From assembly GCF_000221045.1 (NCBI RefSeq), contig NC_015856.1:2934542-2998541 (forward strand): a DNA stretch of 64,000 nucleotides. The letters run 5' to 3'. Of the stretch, positions 25,986-35,886 are shown piece by piece; within the stretch, counting starts at the first letter, position 1; each line of letters begins with the position of its first letter. A program made the position numbers and the translations under genes. The stretch is from Collimonas fungivorans Ter331. Lineage in GTDB: Bacteria > Pseudomonadota > Gammaproteobacteria > Burkholderiales > Burkholderiaceae_D. The notes beneath the pieces were generated by a model. The model ran no database searches, was not told the origin of the DNA, and saw only the letters and a program-made list of their open reading frames with translations.

Positions 25986-27332
25986 ATGTCTTTTTCTGAA
26001 CTCGGCTTGTCCGAAGCCATCGTTCGTGCCGTAACCGAACACGGATACACTACCCCTACCCCGATCCAGACCCAGGCTATTCCTGCAGTGCTGGCCGGCG
26101 GCGATTTGCTGGCCGGCGCCCAGACCGGCACCGGCAAGACCGCCGGCTTTACGCTACCTGTGCTGCACCGCTTGTCGACTTCGGCCACCAACCCGACCGG
26201 CAGCCAACGCCCGATCCGCGCGCTGGTGCTGACGCCGACACGCGAACTGGCGGCGCAAGTCGAGGAAAGCGTGCGCTTGTACGGCAAATACCTGAAGCTG
26301 ACCTCGGCCGTGATTTTCGGCGGCGTCGGCATCAATCCGCAAATCAAGCTGCTCAAGCACGGCGTCGATATCCTGGTGTGCACACCGGGCCGCCTGCTGG
26401 ACCATATGCAGCAAGGCACCGTCAACCTGAACCACGTGGAAATCCTGATCCTCGATGAAGCCGACCGCATGCTGGACATGGGCTTCATTCGCGACATCAA
26501 GAAGATTCTCGCGGTGCTGCCGAAGAAACGCCAGAACCTGCTGTTCTCCGCCACGTTCTCGGACGAAATCAAGATCCTCGCCGACAACCTGCTGAATTCG
26601 CCGGCCATGATCGAAGTGGCGCGCCGCAATTCGACCGTCGAAGTGATCCAGCAAAAGATCCATCCGGTCGACCGCGACCGCAAGCACCCGCTGCTGGCGC
26701 ACCTGATCAAGACGCACCAATGGTCGCAGGTGCTGGTGTTTACTCGCACCAAGCACGGCGCCAACAAGCTGGTCGAGCAGCTGGAAAAAGACGGCATCAG
26801 CGGCATGGCGATCCACGGCAACAAGAGCCAGTCGGCACGCACCCGCGCGCTGGCCGAATTCAAGGACGGCAGCCTGCAGGTGCTGGTCGCAACCGACATC
26901 GCAGCACGCGGCATCGACATCGACCAGCTGCCGCACGTAGTCAACTATGACTTGCCTAACGTGCCCGAAGACTACGTCCATCGCATCGGCCGCACCGGCC
27001 GCGCCGGCGCTACCGGCGAAGCGGTGTCGCTGGTATGCGTGGATGAACACCAGATGCTGAAAGACATCGAGAAGCTGATCAAGCGCGAATTGCCGAAGGA
27101 AGTGATTGCCGGTTTTGAACCCGATCCGAACGCACGCGCCCAGCCGATACAGCTGCGCAGCGGCGGCGGTGGCGGCAATCGTAGTGGCGGTGGTGGCGGC
27201 GGCGGACGTGGACGCCAGGGCGCGGCGCCCGGCGGCAAGCCAAGCCAGGGGCCCTCACGCGGCCATGGCGGCGGCAATGGCGCTGCACCGCGTCCTGCAG
27301 CTCCGCGCCGCTCCGGCGGACGCGGCCGCTAA
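25986..27332 (+). CDS. rhlE: DEAD-box ATP-dependent RNA helicase, RhlE family
   Basis: A 448-residue RNA helicase. Order of motifs: Q-motif ([11 protein letters not shown]), I (AQTGTGKT), Ia ([11 protein letters not shown]), Ib (TPGRL), II (DEADRM), III (SAT), IV (LVFTRTKH), V ([10 protein letters not shown]) and VI ([10 protein letters not shown]). A C-terminal tail of about 60 residues is rich in Gly, Arg and Pro and probably binds RNA without sequence preference. RhlE proteins help ribosome assembly and RNA decay, often at low temperature. Confidence 0.94.
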   Translation: MSFSELGLSEAIVRAVTEHGYTTPTPIQTQAIPAVLAGGDLLAGAQTGTGKTAGFTLPVLHRLSTSATNPTGSQRPIRALVLTPTRELAAQVEESVRLYGKYLKLTSAVIFGGVGINPQIKLLKHGVDILVCTPGRLLDHMQQGTVNLNHVEILILDEADRMLDMGFIRDIKKILAVLPKKRQNLLFSATFSDEIKILADNLLNSPAMIEVARRNSTVEVIQQKIHPVDRDRKHPLLAHLIKTHQWSQVLVFTRTKHGANKLVEQLEKDGISGMAIHGNKSQSARTRALAEFKDGSLQVLVATDIAARGIDIDQLPHVVNYDLPNVPEDYVHRIGRTGRAGATGEAVSLVCVDEHQMLKDIEKLIKRELPKEVIAGFEPDPNARAQPIQLRSGGGGGNRSGGGGGGGRGRQGAAPGGKPSQGPSRGHGGGNGAAPRPAAPRRSGGRGR

Positions 27333-27401
27333 GCTGCAGCGATATTCATGCGATGCCGGCCTGGCCGGCATCGCAAATCCAGCGCATCCCTTCTCTCTGC
27401 C

Positions 27402-27953
27402 TCAGTTCAGGCAATCAAACAACCCGTCAAAGATCGTCATGCTGCTGCCCGGCAATGGCGCACGCAACGGCCGCTCGCCTGCCAGAGCGCTATAAAACGA
27501 TGCTACCGGCGTCTGCGCCGCCAACGGCGTGCGACAGGTCCAGGTGCGCGCATCGGTCACGACCTTGCCGTTGGCAGCATCGATTTCAGCATTGCTGCCC
27601 GCAAATACCCACACGCACTCTCCCATCGTGCCATCAGACTGCCGTACCGAACAGCGATAGCGCAAGGCTTGCATATTGCTGAATTCGCCTTCACAGATGG
27701 TATCGCCGCAGATATCGTCGAAATCCCGCTGCAGCCGCCGCTCGAGGTCGTAGAAGACATCCCAGCCTTGTTCATGAGCGGGATAATGCACGGCGTCGAC
27801 ATATTCCGCTGCGCTCGCAGCCAGCGCGCCAAACGTCAGGGCGCCAGCCATGCACAGCAGCTTCACCAGCCGGAGCGACGCGGCCCGGGTGGACATGATC
27901 TTGCAATGCGCGAAAAACCGTAAAATGCGGGACAAGCTGGCTGCTGCAGACAT
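27402..27953 (-). CDS. Secreted hypothetical protein with six mature cysteines
   Basis: I do not recognise a family. The ATG at 27953 has AAGGAG 6 nt upstream, so it is chosen over the internal ATG at 27896 although it gives a long N-terminal region. The signal-type hydrophobic stretch (LLCMAGALTFGALAASAAEY, cleavage likely after ASA) follows at about residues 32-49. The mature part of about 130 residues is acidic to neutral and has six Cys (DDICGDTIC, YRC, GEC, WTC, FDC), suggesting up to three disulfides. It is probably periplasmic. Single gene, convergent with rhlE. Confidence 0.7.
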   Translation of the reverse strand: MSAAASLSRILRFFAHCKIMSTRAASLRLVKLLCMAGALTFGALAASAAEYVDAVHYPAHEQGWDVFYDLERRLQRDFDDICGDTICEGEFSNMQALRYRCSVRQSDGTMGECVWVFAGSNAEIDAANGKVVTDARTWTCRTPLAAQTPVASFYSALAGERPLRAPLPGSSMTIFDGLFDCLN

Positions 27954-28180
27954 GCAATTCTCCTTCGATTCAAGACCCGGGTGGCAACATCAAATAGATG
28001 TCAATAATGCATCATAGTTTGCTCGCGCCGGTGAGCCAATAAGCGCGGGCCTAACTTGATCGAAAGGAGATTTGACGAAAATGAAACAGGCAGGAAAAAT
28101 CCGCTGACATGTGTCGCGGACGAAATATTGCAATTATGGATTTTGACAACGCGAGGTAATACTGAAAGACAGGCTAAAAC

Positions 28181-28257
28181 TGGTCCGGCCGGAGGGAATC
28201 GAACCCCCAACATTTCGGGTAGAAGCCGAATGCTCTATCCAGTTGAGCTACGGCCGG
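28181..28257 (-). tRNA. tRNA-Arg (anticodon UCU)
   Basis: A 77-nt cloverleaf with encoded CCA. The acceptor CCGGCCG/CGGCCGG, the D arm GCTC..GAGC, and the anticodon stem TTCGG/CCGAA with loop CTTCTAC (TCT at the centre) pair fully; the T arm has TTCGATT. Reads AGA codons. Confidence 0.95.
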
Positions 28258-28333
28258 ATTCATACGCCTGTCGCCTTGATTCCGGTCGTGAGACCGATTA
28301 TTGCAGAGCCTGCTTTTTATCAAGCGCAATTGA

Positions 28334-28365
28334 AAAATGGGGCTGTCCGAAGACAGCCCCATTTT
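28334..28365 (-). terminator. Terminator of tRNA-Pro with UUCG loop
   Basis: AAAATGGGGCTGTC pairs with GACAGCCCCATTTT. On the minus strand the loop is TTCG, the very stable UUCG tetraloop, and T residues follow. It lies 7 nt after tRNA-Pro, so tRNA-Arg needs its own promoter. Confidence 0.85.
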
Positions 28366-28371
28366 AATTTT

Positions 28372-28448
28372 TGGTCGGAGTACAAGGATTCGAACCTTGG
28401 ACCCCCTGGTCCCAAACCAGGTGCGCTACCGGGCTGCGCTACACTCCG
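28372..28448 (-). tRNA. tRNA-Pro (anticodon UGG)
   Basis: A 77-nt cloverleaf with encoded CCA. The acceptor CGGAGTG/TACTCCG, the anticodon stem CCTGG/CCAGG with loop TTTGGGA (TGG at the centre) and the T arm GTTCGAATC are visible. Confidence 0.96.
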
Positions 28449-28737
28449 AGAAGCAAGATAATAAACAGTATTCCGATTTTTGTCAAATTTTTATACAGGA
28501 AAATTTTGAAATTCTGCTGCAAAAACCGACCCAATAACGGTACCGCCAAAAGCTTATCTGCTGAAAAACTTGAGAGACGGATTAGACCAGAATTTGGAAA
28601 AATATGCGAGAGAAAAACGCATATTCCGGTAAAAAATTTACCCTGCTTTTCATTCTGCTTAAAACATCGGCAAATCAATGGAAAGAACCGGCGACGCCAC
28701 ACAAAAATCGCTGCGCCGAAATCATTTATAGAATTAA
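28449..28737. other. Intergenic, tRNA-Pro to phoR
   Basis: About 290 nt, more AT-rich than the surroundings. It must contain the tRNA-Pro promoter and the 3' end of the phoBR transcript, but I see no clear hairpin terminator and no gene. Confidence 0.4.
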
Positions 28738-30093
28738 TCAGTCCTGCCGCAGCGCCAGTTGCGCGCGCTGGAAACTCACTTTAAAACGGCTGCCCTTGCC
28801 ATACTCCGAAGTGATTTCGAGGCGGCCGCGATGGCGCAGCAGGACATGCTTGACGATCGCCAGGCCGAGGCCGGTTCCTTGCGTGGCGCGCGACCGGGTT
28901 TTGTCGACGCGGTAGAAACGTTCGGTAAGCCGGCTCAGATGTTCAGCGGCGATGCCGATGCCATCGTCGGCCACGGCCAGGCTGGCGCATTCGTCGTCCA
29001 TGCCCCAGCTGACATCGATGCGGCCGCCGTCCGGCGTATACCGGACCGCGTTCGAGAGCAGATTCGCAAACGCACTTTCCAGCTCATCGTGATTGCCCTT
29101 CAGGTCGACATCCTGTACCTGCAGGGTGATGCTGTGCTTGCCGCCCGACAGCGCCCTGGCCTCCTCCACCAAACGATTCAGCAGCGGCTTGATGCGCACC
29201 GCATCGCTGGACGGCGGCTGCACCAGCGACTCCAGCCGGGTCAGGGTCAGCATGTCGGCCACCAGCCGTTGCATGCGCTGTCCTTGCTCCGCCATCAGGT
29301 GCAGCTGGCGCTGCCGGGTTTCCTCGTTCATCTCGCTGCTCAGCGCATGCTCGAGGAAGCCGTTGATGACCGTCAGCGGCGTGCGCAGCTCATGCGATGC
29401 ATTGGCGATGAAGTCGCGCCGCATGGTATCCATTTTTTCGTTTTGCGTGACATCGTGGGTGACCAGGATCTGGCGCCGGCTTTCGAATGAAATCAGCTGC
29501 ACCAGGATTTTCCGGTCGTGATGCATGAACGGCAGAGGCTGTTCGAAACGCCCCGACAACATGTAATCGACGAAATCGGGAGAGCGTATCAGGTTGGTCA
29601 GCAAACGCCCCTCGTCGCGCGTCAGGTCCAGCCCCAGGTGGGCTTGCGCCGCCGGATTGCACCACTCCAGGTGCATCACGCCGTCGACGATCACCACGCC
29701 GTCCGGCAGCAGGCTCATGGCTTGCCGGAAACGCGCCAGCCATTCCGCCATGTCGGCGCGCGAGCGCTCGTCCTCCAGGCGGATGTCTTCCAGCGCGGCA
29801 AAGGCATGCGCCCACAAGCCCCAGGTCTTGGGCCGGCGACCGCCCACCGGCGTATCCATCCAGCGTTCGATCTGGTACAGCGACCACATCTGCAGGAACA
29901 GCAAGCCTGCCAGCGACAGGCTAAAGAACAGCAGGCCGACGATAGCGCCGCCAACCGCAGCCACCGCTACCGCAACCAGGGACAGCAGGCCAAACCAGAG
30001 CAGCGCCGGCACCCAGAACTTGCGTGCGCTGCGGCTGCTGGCGACGGTTCCGGGGCTGGCTCCGGGTTTGGGTCCGGGGTTGACTCTTGTCAC
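28738..30093 (-). CDS. phoR: Phosphate-regulon sensor kinase PhoR, copy 1
   Basis: A 451-residue membrane kinase. Two close hydrophobic segments (about 27-68) with almost no periplasmic loop, a cytoplasmic linker, a PAS domain (FRQAMSLLPDGVVIVDGVMHLEWCNPAA, about 122-215), the H-box with His234 (NASHELRTPL) and a full ATPase half (NLLSNAVRYTPDGG, DDGIGI, GTGLGLAIVKHVL) are present. This is the PhoR layout. The GTG start overlaps the phoB stop (GTGA). A second PhoR with the same architecture lies at 44817-46121. A 23-residue Pro/Gly/Ser-rich N-terminus precedes the first helix here but not in copy 2. Confidence 0.9.
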   Translation of the reverse strand: MTRVNPGPKPGASPGTVASSRSARKFWVPALLWFGLLSLVAVAVAAVGGAIVGLLFFSLSLAGLLFLQMWSLYQIERWMDTPVGGRRPKTWGLWAHAFAALEDIRLEDERSRADMAEWLARFRQAMSLLPDGVVIVDGVMHLEWCNPAAQAHLGLDLTRDEGRLLTNLIRSPDFVDYMLSGRFEQPLPFMHHDRKILVQLISFESRRQILVTHDVTQNEKMDTMRRDFIANASHELRTPLTVINGFLEHALSSEMNEETRQRQLHLMAEQGQRMQRLVADMLTLTRLESLVQPPSSDAVRIKPLLNRLVEEARALSGGKHSITLQVQDVDLKGNHDELESAFANLLSNAVRYTPDGGRIDVSWGMDDECASLAVADDGIGIAAEHLSRLTERFYRVDKTRSRATQGTGLGLAIVKHVLLRHRGRLEITSEYGKGSRFKVSFQRAQLALRQD

Positions 30094-30788
30094 GCTGCCG
30101 GCTCGGCGTTGAGCTTATAGCCGACGCCGCGCACGGTCTTGACATAATCCGCGGCAAGGCCAAGCGATTTGCGCAGACGCATGATATGGACGTCGACCGT
30201 GCGCTCTTCGATGAACGTATGGTCGCCCCAGACTTTATCGAGCAGCTGCGCGCGCGAGAAAATCCGGTCCGGGTGCGCCACCAGGAAACGCAGCAACTTG
30301 AACTCGGCCTGGTCCAGCTCGATTTCCTGACTGTCGACCGTGACCTGGTAGCGATCGGTATCGATCTGGATCAAGCCGTGGCTGAGCAGGCTTTGCCCGA
30401 GTTCCGGCACCTTGCGCCGTAACAGCGCCTGGATCCGTGCAATCAGCTCCTTGGGCGAAAACGGCTTGGTGACATAATCGTCGGCGCCGGCATTGAGGCC
30501 GCGCACCTTGTCCTCATCCATGCCCTTGGCCGTCAGCATGATGACCGGCAAGGTGGCGCTGCGCGGCTGGCTGCGCCACTCCTGCAACAAGGCCAGGCCG
30601 GAAGTATCGGGCAGCATCCAGTCCAGCAGCACGGCCTTGGGCAGGACGCCGATGATCGCTTGCCGCGCTTCGCTGGCGCTATAGGCAATCTCGCAGGAAA
30701 AACCGGCGTCATCGAGCGTGAACCGCAACAGCTCGGCGATGCCGGGTTCGTCTTCAACGATCAGGATGTGGGTTTGATATTTCGACAT
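30090..30788 (-). CDS. phoB: Phosphate-regulon response regulator PhoB, copy 1
   Basis: A 232-residue OmpR-type activator. The receiver has Asp56 (AVLLDWMLPD), ILTAK-like MLTAKGM and TKPFSPKEL. The winged helix has VWGDH..IEERTVDVHIMRLRKSL, the PhoB recognition helix. ATG 30788 is used; two codons upstream a TTG is possible. It starts 33 nt after glmM, so it is probably cotranscribed with ftsH-folP-glmM instead of with a pst operon. A second PhoB with a nearly identical recognition helix lies at 46240-46929. Confidence 0.92.
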   Translation of the reverse strand: MSKYQTHILIVEDEPGIAELLRFTLDDAGFSCEIAYSASEARQAIIGVLPKAVLLDWMLPDTSGLALLQEWRSQPRSATLPVIMLTAKGMDEDKVRGLNAGADDYVTKPFSPKELIARIQALLRRKVPELGQSLLSHGLIQIDTDRYQVTVDSQEIELDQAEFKLLRFLVAHPDRIFSRAQLLDKVWGDHTFIEERTVDVHIMRLRKSLGLAADYVKTVRGVGYKLNAEPAA

Positions 30789-30821
30789 CGGCAATTAACT
30801 CTATTCAGTAGAAGTCGATCA

Positions 30822-32159
30822 TCAGGAATTCACTTTAGCGGCAATCCGGCGCGCCATCACTTGCGCCAGGTCGGCGTCCTTGGCCTCGACCATGACGCGG
30901 ATCAGCGGCTCGGTGCCCGACGCCCGGATCAGCACGCGGCCAGTGTCGCCGAGCTCGCGCTCGACCGCTTCCGTCTCCGCCACCATCGCCGGATTCTTTT
31001 GCCAGTCGAAACCCGCGCTCACCTTCACGTTGACCAGGGTTTGCGGATAGAGCGCGATATCGGCAGTCAGCTGCGCCAGCGTTTCGCCGTCGCGCTTCAA
31101 TGCCGACAACACCTGCAGGGCCGACACGATGCCGTCGCCGGTCGTATGCTTGTCCAGGCACAGCAGGTGGCCCGAGCCCTCGCCGCCCAAGATCCAGCCG
31201 CGCTCTTTCATCACTTCCAGCACGTAACGGTCGCCGACTTTGGCTCGTGCAAATTCCACGCCCATATTGCGGAACGCCACCTCCAGCGCCATGTTGGTCA
31301 TCAAGGTGCCGACTGCGCCTTTGACCGGCCCCGTCTTCATGCGGTCCTTGACCATCACATACAACAGCTCGTCGCCATTATAGATGCGGCCGCGGGCATC
31401 CACCATCAGCAGGCGGTCGGCGTCGCCGTCCAGCGCGATGCCGATGTCGGCGCGGTTGGAGCGCACCGCCAGCGCCAGCGCGTCCGGCGCGGTGGCGCCG
31501 AAGCCGGCGTTGATATTGAAGCCGTTAGGCTGGTTGCCGATCGAAATGACTTCGGCCCCCAGCTCATGGAATACGTGCGGCGCAATATGGTAGGCGGCGC
31601 CGTGGGCGCTGTCGACCACGATGGTCAGTCCGCGCAGGTCGAGCTCGTTGGGGAAAGTGCTTTTGCAGAATTCGATGTAGCGTCCGGCAGCATCATCCAG
31701 GCGCCTTGCCTTGCCCAGCTTATCCGACGCGACACAAGCCATCGGCAGCTCCAGCGCATCTTCGATCGCGGTTTCTACCGTATCCGGCAGCTTGTTGCCC
31801 TGCGCCGAGAAAAATTTGATGCCGTTGTCTTCATACGGGTTATGCGAAGCTGAAATCACCACCCCGGCCGACAGGCGCAACGCCCGCGTCAGGTAAGCAA
31901 TCGCCGGCGTCGGCATAGGGCCCGCCAGCATCACATCGACGCCGGCGGCGGCAAAACCCGCCTCCAGCGCGGCTTCCAGCATATAGCCGGAGACCCGGGT
32001 ATCTTTGCCGATCAGCACGGTTGGCTTGCCCCCGCCCGATTTGGCCTGGGCCAGCACTTTACCGGCAGCGTAACCCAGCTTCATTACAAAATCCGGCGTA
32101 ATCGGCGCTACGCCGACACGACCGCGCACACCATCGGTACCAAAATATTTTCTTGTCAT
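30822..32159 (-). CDS. glmM: Phosphoglucosamine mutase GlmM
   Basis: A 445-residue enzyme that converts glucosamine-6-phosphate to glucosamine-1-phosphate for cell-wall precursors. The phosphoserine loop [14 protein letters not shown] (Ser105), the metal loop DGDADR, the sugar loop GGEGSGH and the phosphate-binding [14 protein letters not shown] are all present. Length is normal. It follows folP by 23 nt, the usual ftsH-folP-glmM order. Confidence 0.96.
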   Translation of the reverse strand: MTRKYFGTDGVRGRVGVAPITPDFVMKLGYAAGKVLAQAKSGGGKPTVLIGKDTRVSGYMLEAALEAGFAAAGVDVMLAGPMPTPAIAYLTRALRLSAGVVISASHNPYEDNGIKFFSAQGNKLPDTVETAIEDALELPMACVASDKLGKARRLDDAAGRYIEFCKSTFPNELDLRGLTIVVDSAHGAAYHIAPHVFHELGAEVISIGNQPNGFNINAGFGATAPDALALAVRSNRADIGIALDGDADRLLMVDARGRIYNGDELLYVMVKDRMKTGPVKGAVGTLMTNMALEVAFRNMGVEFARAKVGDRYVLEVMKERGWILGGEGSGHLLCLDKHTTGDGIVSALQVLSALKRDGETLAQLTADIALYPQTLVNVKVSAGFDWQKNPAMVAETEAVERELGDTGRVLIRASGTEPLIRVMVEAKDADLAQVMARRIAAKVNS

Positions 32160-32182
32160 CTCAACCTTCAGTCACATGCATT

Positions 32183-33040
32183 TCAATCGTTATATTTTTT
32201 TCGCTGCGCCGCCTGCCATACCTTGAGCGCGTCCACAGTCTCGGCCACATCATGCACCCGGACTATCTTAGCACCCTGGGAAACCGCCGCCAAAGCCGCT
32301 GCCAGGCTGCCGGCAAGGCGCCGTTCCAGCGCTTTGCCGGTCAGCTCGCCCAGCATGGTTTTACGCGACATCCCGGCCAGCAAAGGCAGGTCCAGGGCGC
32401 GTTGAATATCTCCCATGCTTTGCAACAAAGCAACATTATGCGCCAAGGTCTTGCCAAAACCAAAGCCTGGATCGATGCTGATGCGATTCCTGCTTATCCC
32501 GGCCTGCTCCAGCGCGGCTACCCGCTCTTGCAGGAAAGCGCTGACTTCGGCCACCACATCCTGGTATTCGGGCTTGACCTGCATGGTTTGCGGATCGGCC
32601 TGCATGTGCATCACGCACAAACCGCAATCGCTGTCGCTCACTGCTTCCAGGGCGCCAGGTGCGCGAAAACCGTTGATATCGTTGATCAGGTCGGCGCCGG
32701 CGGCGAGCGCTTCGCGCATCACGGCTGGCTTGTAGGTATCGATGGAGAGCGGCTTGCCGCAATCGCGCAGGGCGTAGATGGCGGGCATGACGCGGTCCAG
32801 CTCTTCTTCCAGCGACAGCGCCGGGCTGCCGGGACGGCTCGATTCGCCTCCGATATCGATGATGTCGACGCCGTCGGCGATCATCTGCTCCGCATGCGAC
32901 AAGGCGAATTCGAGGGAGTGGAACTGTCCGCCGTCGGAAAACGAATCGGGGGTGATGTTAAGTATGCCCATCACCAGCGGCCGCGCCTGCGGCGTGTTGA
33001 CCGGCAGCCGGTAGCGGCCGCATTGAAAATATTGTTGCAT
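32183..33040 (-). CDS. folP: Dihydropteroate synthase FolP
   Basis: A 285-residue TIM-barrel enzyme joining p-aminobenzoate to the pterin diphosphate in folate synthesis; target of sulfonamides. Signatures: VMGILNITPDSFSDGG, DIGGESSRPG, SIDTYKP and the late KIVRVHDVAETVDALKVW. The open frame continues 55 codons upstream, but the family sequence begins at MQQYFQCGRYRLP, so ATG 33040 is chosen despite a weak ribosome site. Confidence 0.94.
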   Translation of the reverse strand: MQQYFQCGRYRLPVNTPQARPLVMGILNITPDSFSDGGQFHSLEFALSHAEQMIADGVDIIDIGGESSRPGSPALSLEEELDRVMPAIYALRDCGKPLSIDTYKPAVMREALAAGADLINDINGFRAPGALEAVSDSDCGLCVMHMQADPQTMQVKPEYQDVVAEVSAFLQERVAALEQAGISRNRISIDPGFGFGKTLAHNVALLQSMGDIQRALDLPLLAGMSRKTMLGELTGKALERRLAGSLAAALAAVSQGAKIVRVHDVAETVDALKVWQAAQRKKYND

Positions 33041-33173
33041 ATAGGAAGTTAAATTGAGGGCGCGAAAGGCACGAAAGAAAGGCACGAAAATAAGCAAAAA
33101 GGGCGAGGATTGCTCCTCACCCTTGCTGACGGTTATTTCACAAGCTGCGACGCCAGAGGCGCTCCGGACCGGA

Positions 33174-35060
33174 TCAGGCCGGCGCGGTGGCATTCGGCGA
33201 AACACCGCCGGATGGATTGTCGCCGGGCGCCTTGCGCACCGAACTGCCGGCTTTCGGCAGGCGCGGCTCGAGGCCTTCCATGATGTCGTTGATCTGGTCG
33301 GCGTCGATGGTTTCCCAGTCCAGCAGGGCCTTGGTCATTGCTTCGACCTTGTCCTTGTTTTCTTCCAGCAGGCGGCGCGACAAGGCGTATTGCTGGTCGA
33401 GGATGCTGCGGATCTCGGCATCGACTTTTTGCTGGGTGGCTTCCGACACTGTTTTCGAGGACGAACGGCCGAAGTACGCATCCTGCTCCGTATCTTCGTA
33501 GACCATGGTGCCCAAGGTCTCGGACATGCCGTAACGCGTCACCATCGCCCGTGCCAGCTTGGTGGCGCGTTCAAAGTCGTTCGAAGCGCCGGTCGACATC
33601 TGGTGCATGAAAATCTCTTCTGAAATACGGCCGCCGAACAGGATGGCGATTTCTTCCAGCATCTTGTCCTTGTACATGTTGATGCGGTCATGCTCAGGCA
33701 ATTGCCAGGTCAGGCCCAGGGCAAAGCCGCGCGGCATGATGGTGACCTTGTGCACCGGATCGGCTTTCGGCAGCAGTTTGGCGACCACCGCATGGCCGGA
33801 TTCGTGATACGCCGTATTGCGGCGCTCTTCCTCGCGCATCACGGCAGACTTGCGCTCAGGACCCATGACGATCTTGTCCTTGGCATCCTCGAAATCCTGC
33901 ATCTCCACCAGGCGCTTGGCGCGGCGGGCAGCAAACAAGGCCGCTTCATTGACCAGGTTGGCCAGGTCGGCGCCCGAGAAACCAGGCGTGCCGCGGGCCA
34001 GGATATCGGCCTTGACGTCGGTCGAAATCGGCACCTTGCGCATGTGGACGTTCAAGATCTGTTCGCGGCCGCGGATATCCGGCAGGCCGACCACGACCTG
34101 GCGGTCGAAACGGCCCGGACGCAGCAACGCTTTGTCGAGCACATCGGAACGGTTGGTGGCAGCGATCACGATGACGCCGGAATTGGCCTCGAAGCCGTCC
34201 ATCTCGACCAGCATCTGGTTCAGGGTCTGCTCGCGCTCATCATTGCCGCCGCCCATGCCGGCGCCGCGATGGCGGCCGACTGCATCGATTTCATCGATGA
34301 AGATAATGCATGGCGCATGCTTCTTGGCGTTTTCGAACATGTCGCGCACGCGCGATGCGCCGACGCCGACGAACATTTCAACGAAATCCGAACCGGAAAT
34401 GGTGAAAAACGGCACTTTGGCTTCACCGGCAATCGCACGGGCCAGCAAGGTCTTACCGGTACCCGGTGGACCGACCAGCAGGACGCCGTGCGGAATACGA
34501 CCGCCCAGTTTCTGGAATTTGGTAGGGTCGCGCAGGAAATCGACCAGCTCGGACACTTCTTCCTTGGCCTCATCGCAACCGGCAACATCGCCAAAAGTAA
34601 CGGTATTGCTGTTTTCATCCAGCATGCGCGCCTTCGACTTGCCGAACGAGAACGCCCCGCCCTTGCCGCCGCCCTGCATCTGCCGCATGAAGAAGATCCA
34701 GACCCCGAGCAGCAGGATCATCGGGAACCAGGAAATGAAGATCTGCTGCAGGAACGATGGCTCTTCCGGCTGCTTGACTTCGAATTTGACATTGTTGTTG
34801 ACCAAGTCGCCGATCAGGCCGCGATCCAGCGCCGTAATGGCGGTTTTCACCTTCTTGCCGTCCGAAGTGCTGGCGACAATGTTGCCGCCTTCAATCGTCG
34901 CATCGGTGATATGCCCAGCCCGGATTTCAGTGATCAGATCGGAGTAGGCAATCGGCCCGGCGCCGCTGGCCAGTCCGCGGCCGTCGAACTGCTTGAATAC
35001 GGTGAAAAGCACCAGGGCGATGACCACCCAGATGGCGGCTTTGGAAAACATATTGTTCAC
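33174..35060 (-). CDS. ftsH: ATP-dependent zinc metalloprotease FtsH
   Basis: A 628-residue membrane AAA protease that degrades misfolded membrane proteins and short-lived regulators such as LpxC and sigma-32. Two membrane segments (about 8-23 and 107-125) enclose a periplasmic region. The AAA domain has Walker A GPPGTGKT (197-204) and Walker B IIFIDEID, and the zinc site is HESGH (419-423). The start is GTG 35060 with AGGAG 5 nt upstream. The C-terminus is Pro/Gly/Ala-rich. Confidence 0.97.
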   Translation of the reverse strand: MNNMFSKAAIWVVIALVLFTVFKQFDGRGLASGAGPIAYSDLITEIRAGHITDATIEGGNIVASTSDGKKVKTAITALDRGLIGDLVNNNVKFEVKQPEEPSFLQQIFISWFPMILLLGVWIFFMRQMQGGGKGGAFSFGKSKARMLDENSNTVTFGDVAGCDEAKEEVSELVDFLRDPTKFQKLGGRIPHGVLLVGPPGTGKTLLARAIAGEAKVPFFTISGSDFVEMFVGVGASRVRDMFENAKKHAPCIIFIDEIDAVGRHRGAGMGGGNDEREQTLNQMLVEMDGFEANSGVIVIAATNRSDVLDKALLRPGRFDRQVVVGLPDIRGREQILNVHMRKVPISTDVKADILARGTPGFSGADLANLVNEAALFAARRAKRLVEMQDFEDAKDKIVMGPERKSAVMREEERRNTAYHESGHAVVAKLLPKADPVHKVTIMPRGFALGLTWQLPEHDRINMYKDKMLEEIAILFGGRISEEIFMHQMSTGASNDFERATKLARAMVTRYGMSETLGTMVYEDTEQDAYFGRSSSKTVSEATQQKVDAEIRSILDQQYALSRRLLEENKDKVEAMTKALLDWETIDADQINDIMEGLEPRLPKAGSSVRKAPGDNPSGGVSPNATAPA

Positions 35061-35210
35061 TAGAACTCCTTGGACGCGCTGCGCGCCTATTTTTAGGTAC
35101 AGCTTCGAGGTACGGCTTCGAGGTATTCCTTAGATTTTACTCGGAATAGATACGGCTTGCTAGGCAGGATATGTGGACGTACCCACGATAAATCAAGGAA
35201 AACTTGCTAT

Positions 35211-35855
35211 TTAGCGCGGATTTTTCAATATTTTGCCAAGCAAGAAGATTTCCGAAGACTTGTCGCGGCTGGCTTTGGGCTTCCTGGAAGCCACGGTTTT
35301 GAACTCCTGGCGGAATTTCATCAGCACCTCATTGTAGCCGGTGCCGTTGAAACATTTCGCCAGCAAGGCGCCGCCGGGCTTCATGTGCTGCTGCGAAAAT
35401 TCAATTGCCAAATCGATAATTTCCTCGACCCGCGCCGCATCGGAGATGGCGATGCCGGACAGGTTGGGCGCCATGTCGGACAAGACCAGGTCCACCTTGC
35501 GCCCTTCCAGCAGGCGCTCCAGCTGGCGCAGGCTGTCCGCCTCGCGGAAGTCGCCCTGGATGAAATGGACATCGGCAATCGGCTCCATCGGCAGGATATC
35601 GAGGCCGATGATCATGCCATGGATGCCGCCGCCATCCTGGCCGGATAGCTTGTTGCGGGCATATTGCGACCAGCTGCCCGGAGTCGACCCGAGGTCGACG
35701 ATGATCTGGCCAGGCTTGATCAGCTTGTCCAGTTCATCGATTTCTTTCAGCTTGTAAGCGGCCCTTGCACGATAGCCTTCTTTCTGCGCCAGCTTCACGT
35801 AAGGATCGTTAATGTGGTCGTGCAGCCAGTTTTTGTTTAATTTCTTCTTTGCCAT
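35211..35855 (-). CDS. rlmE: 23S rRNA (uridine-2552-2'-O)-methyltransferase RlmE
   Basis: A 214-residue FtsJ/RrmJ methyltransferase acting on U2552 of the 50S A-loop. The opening [34 protein letters not shown] (quoted by its ends KKKLNK and RARAAYKL), the SAM motif [12 protein letters not shown] and the catalytic K-D-K-E residues (with [10 protein letters not shown]) are present. It precedes ftsH on the same strand, as in E. coli. It is divergent from yhbY, with only 31 nt between the two starts. Confidence 0.95.
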   Translation of the reverse strand: MAKKKLNKNWLHDHINDPYVKLAQKEGYRARAAYKLKEIDELDKLIKPGQIIVDLGSTPGSWSQYARNKLSGQDGGGIHGMIIGLDILPMEPIADVHFIQGDFREADSLRQLERLLEGRKVDLVLSDMAPNLSGIAISDAARVEEIIDLAIEFSQQHMKPGGALLAKCFNGTGYNEVLMKFRQEFKTVASRKPKASRDKSSEIFLLGKILKNPR

Positions 35856-35886
35856 TCGCGTAGAATACCGTTTTTAAGGAATTTTT

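Noticed and set aside
28081-28107. Eight-codon mini-frame behind AAAGGAG
   Set aside because: The ribosome-site spacing is long and no gene follows on that strand that it could regulate; nothing else supports a leader peptide.
28181-28448. tRNA-Arg/tRNA-Pro region as an integration site of a mobile element
   Set aside because: Both tRNA genes are complete, no duplicated 3' tRNA end and no integrase gene is near.
33690-35063. Two long plus-strand frames opposite ftsH
   Set aside because: Both are complementary to a fully conserved ftsH; no start signals or domains.
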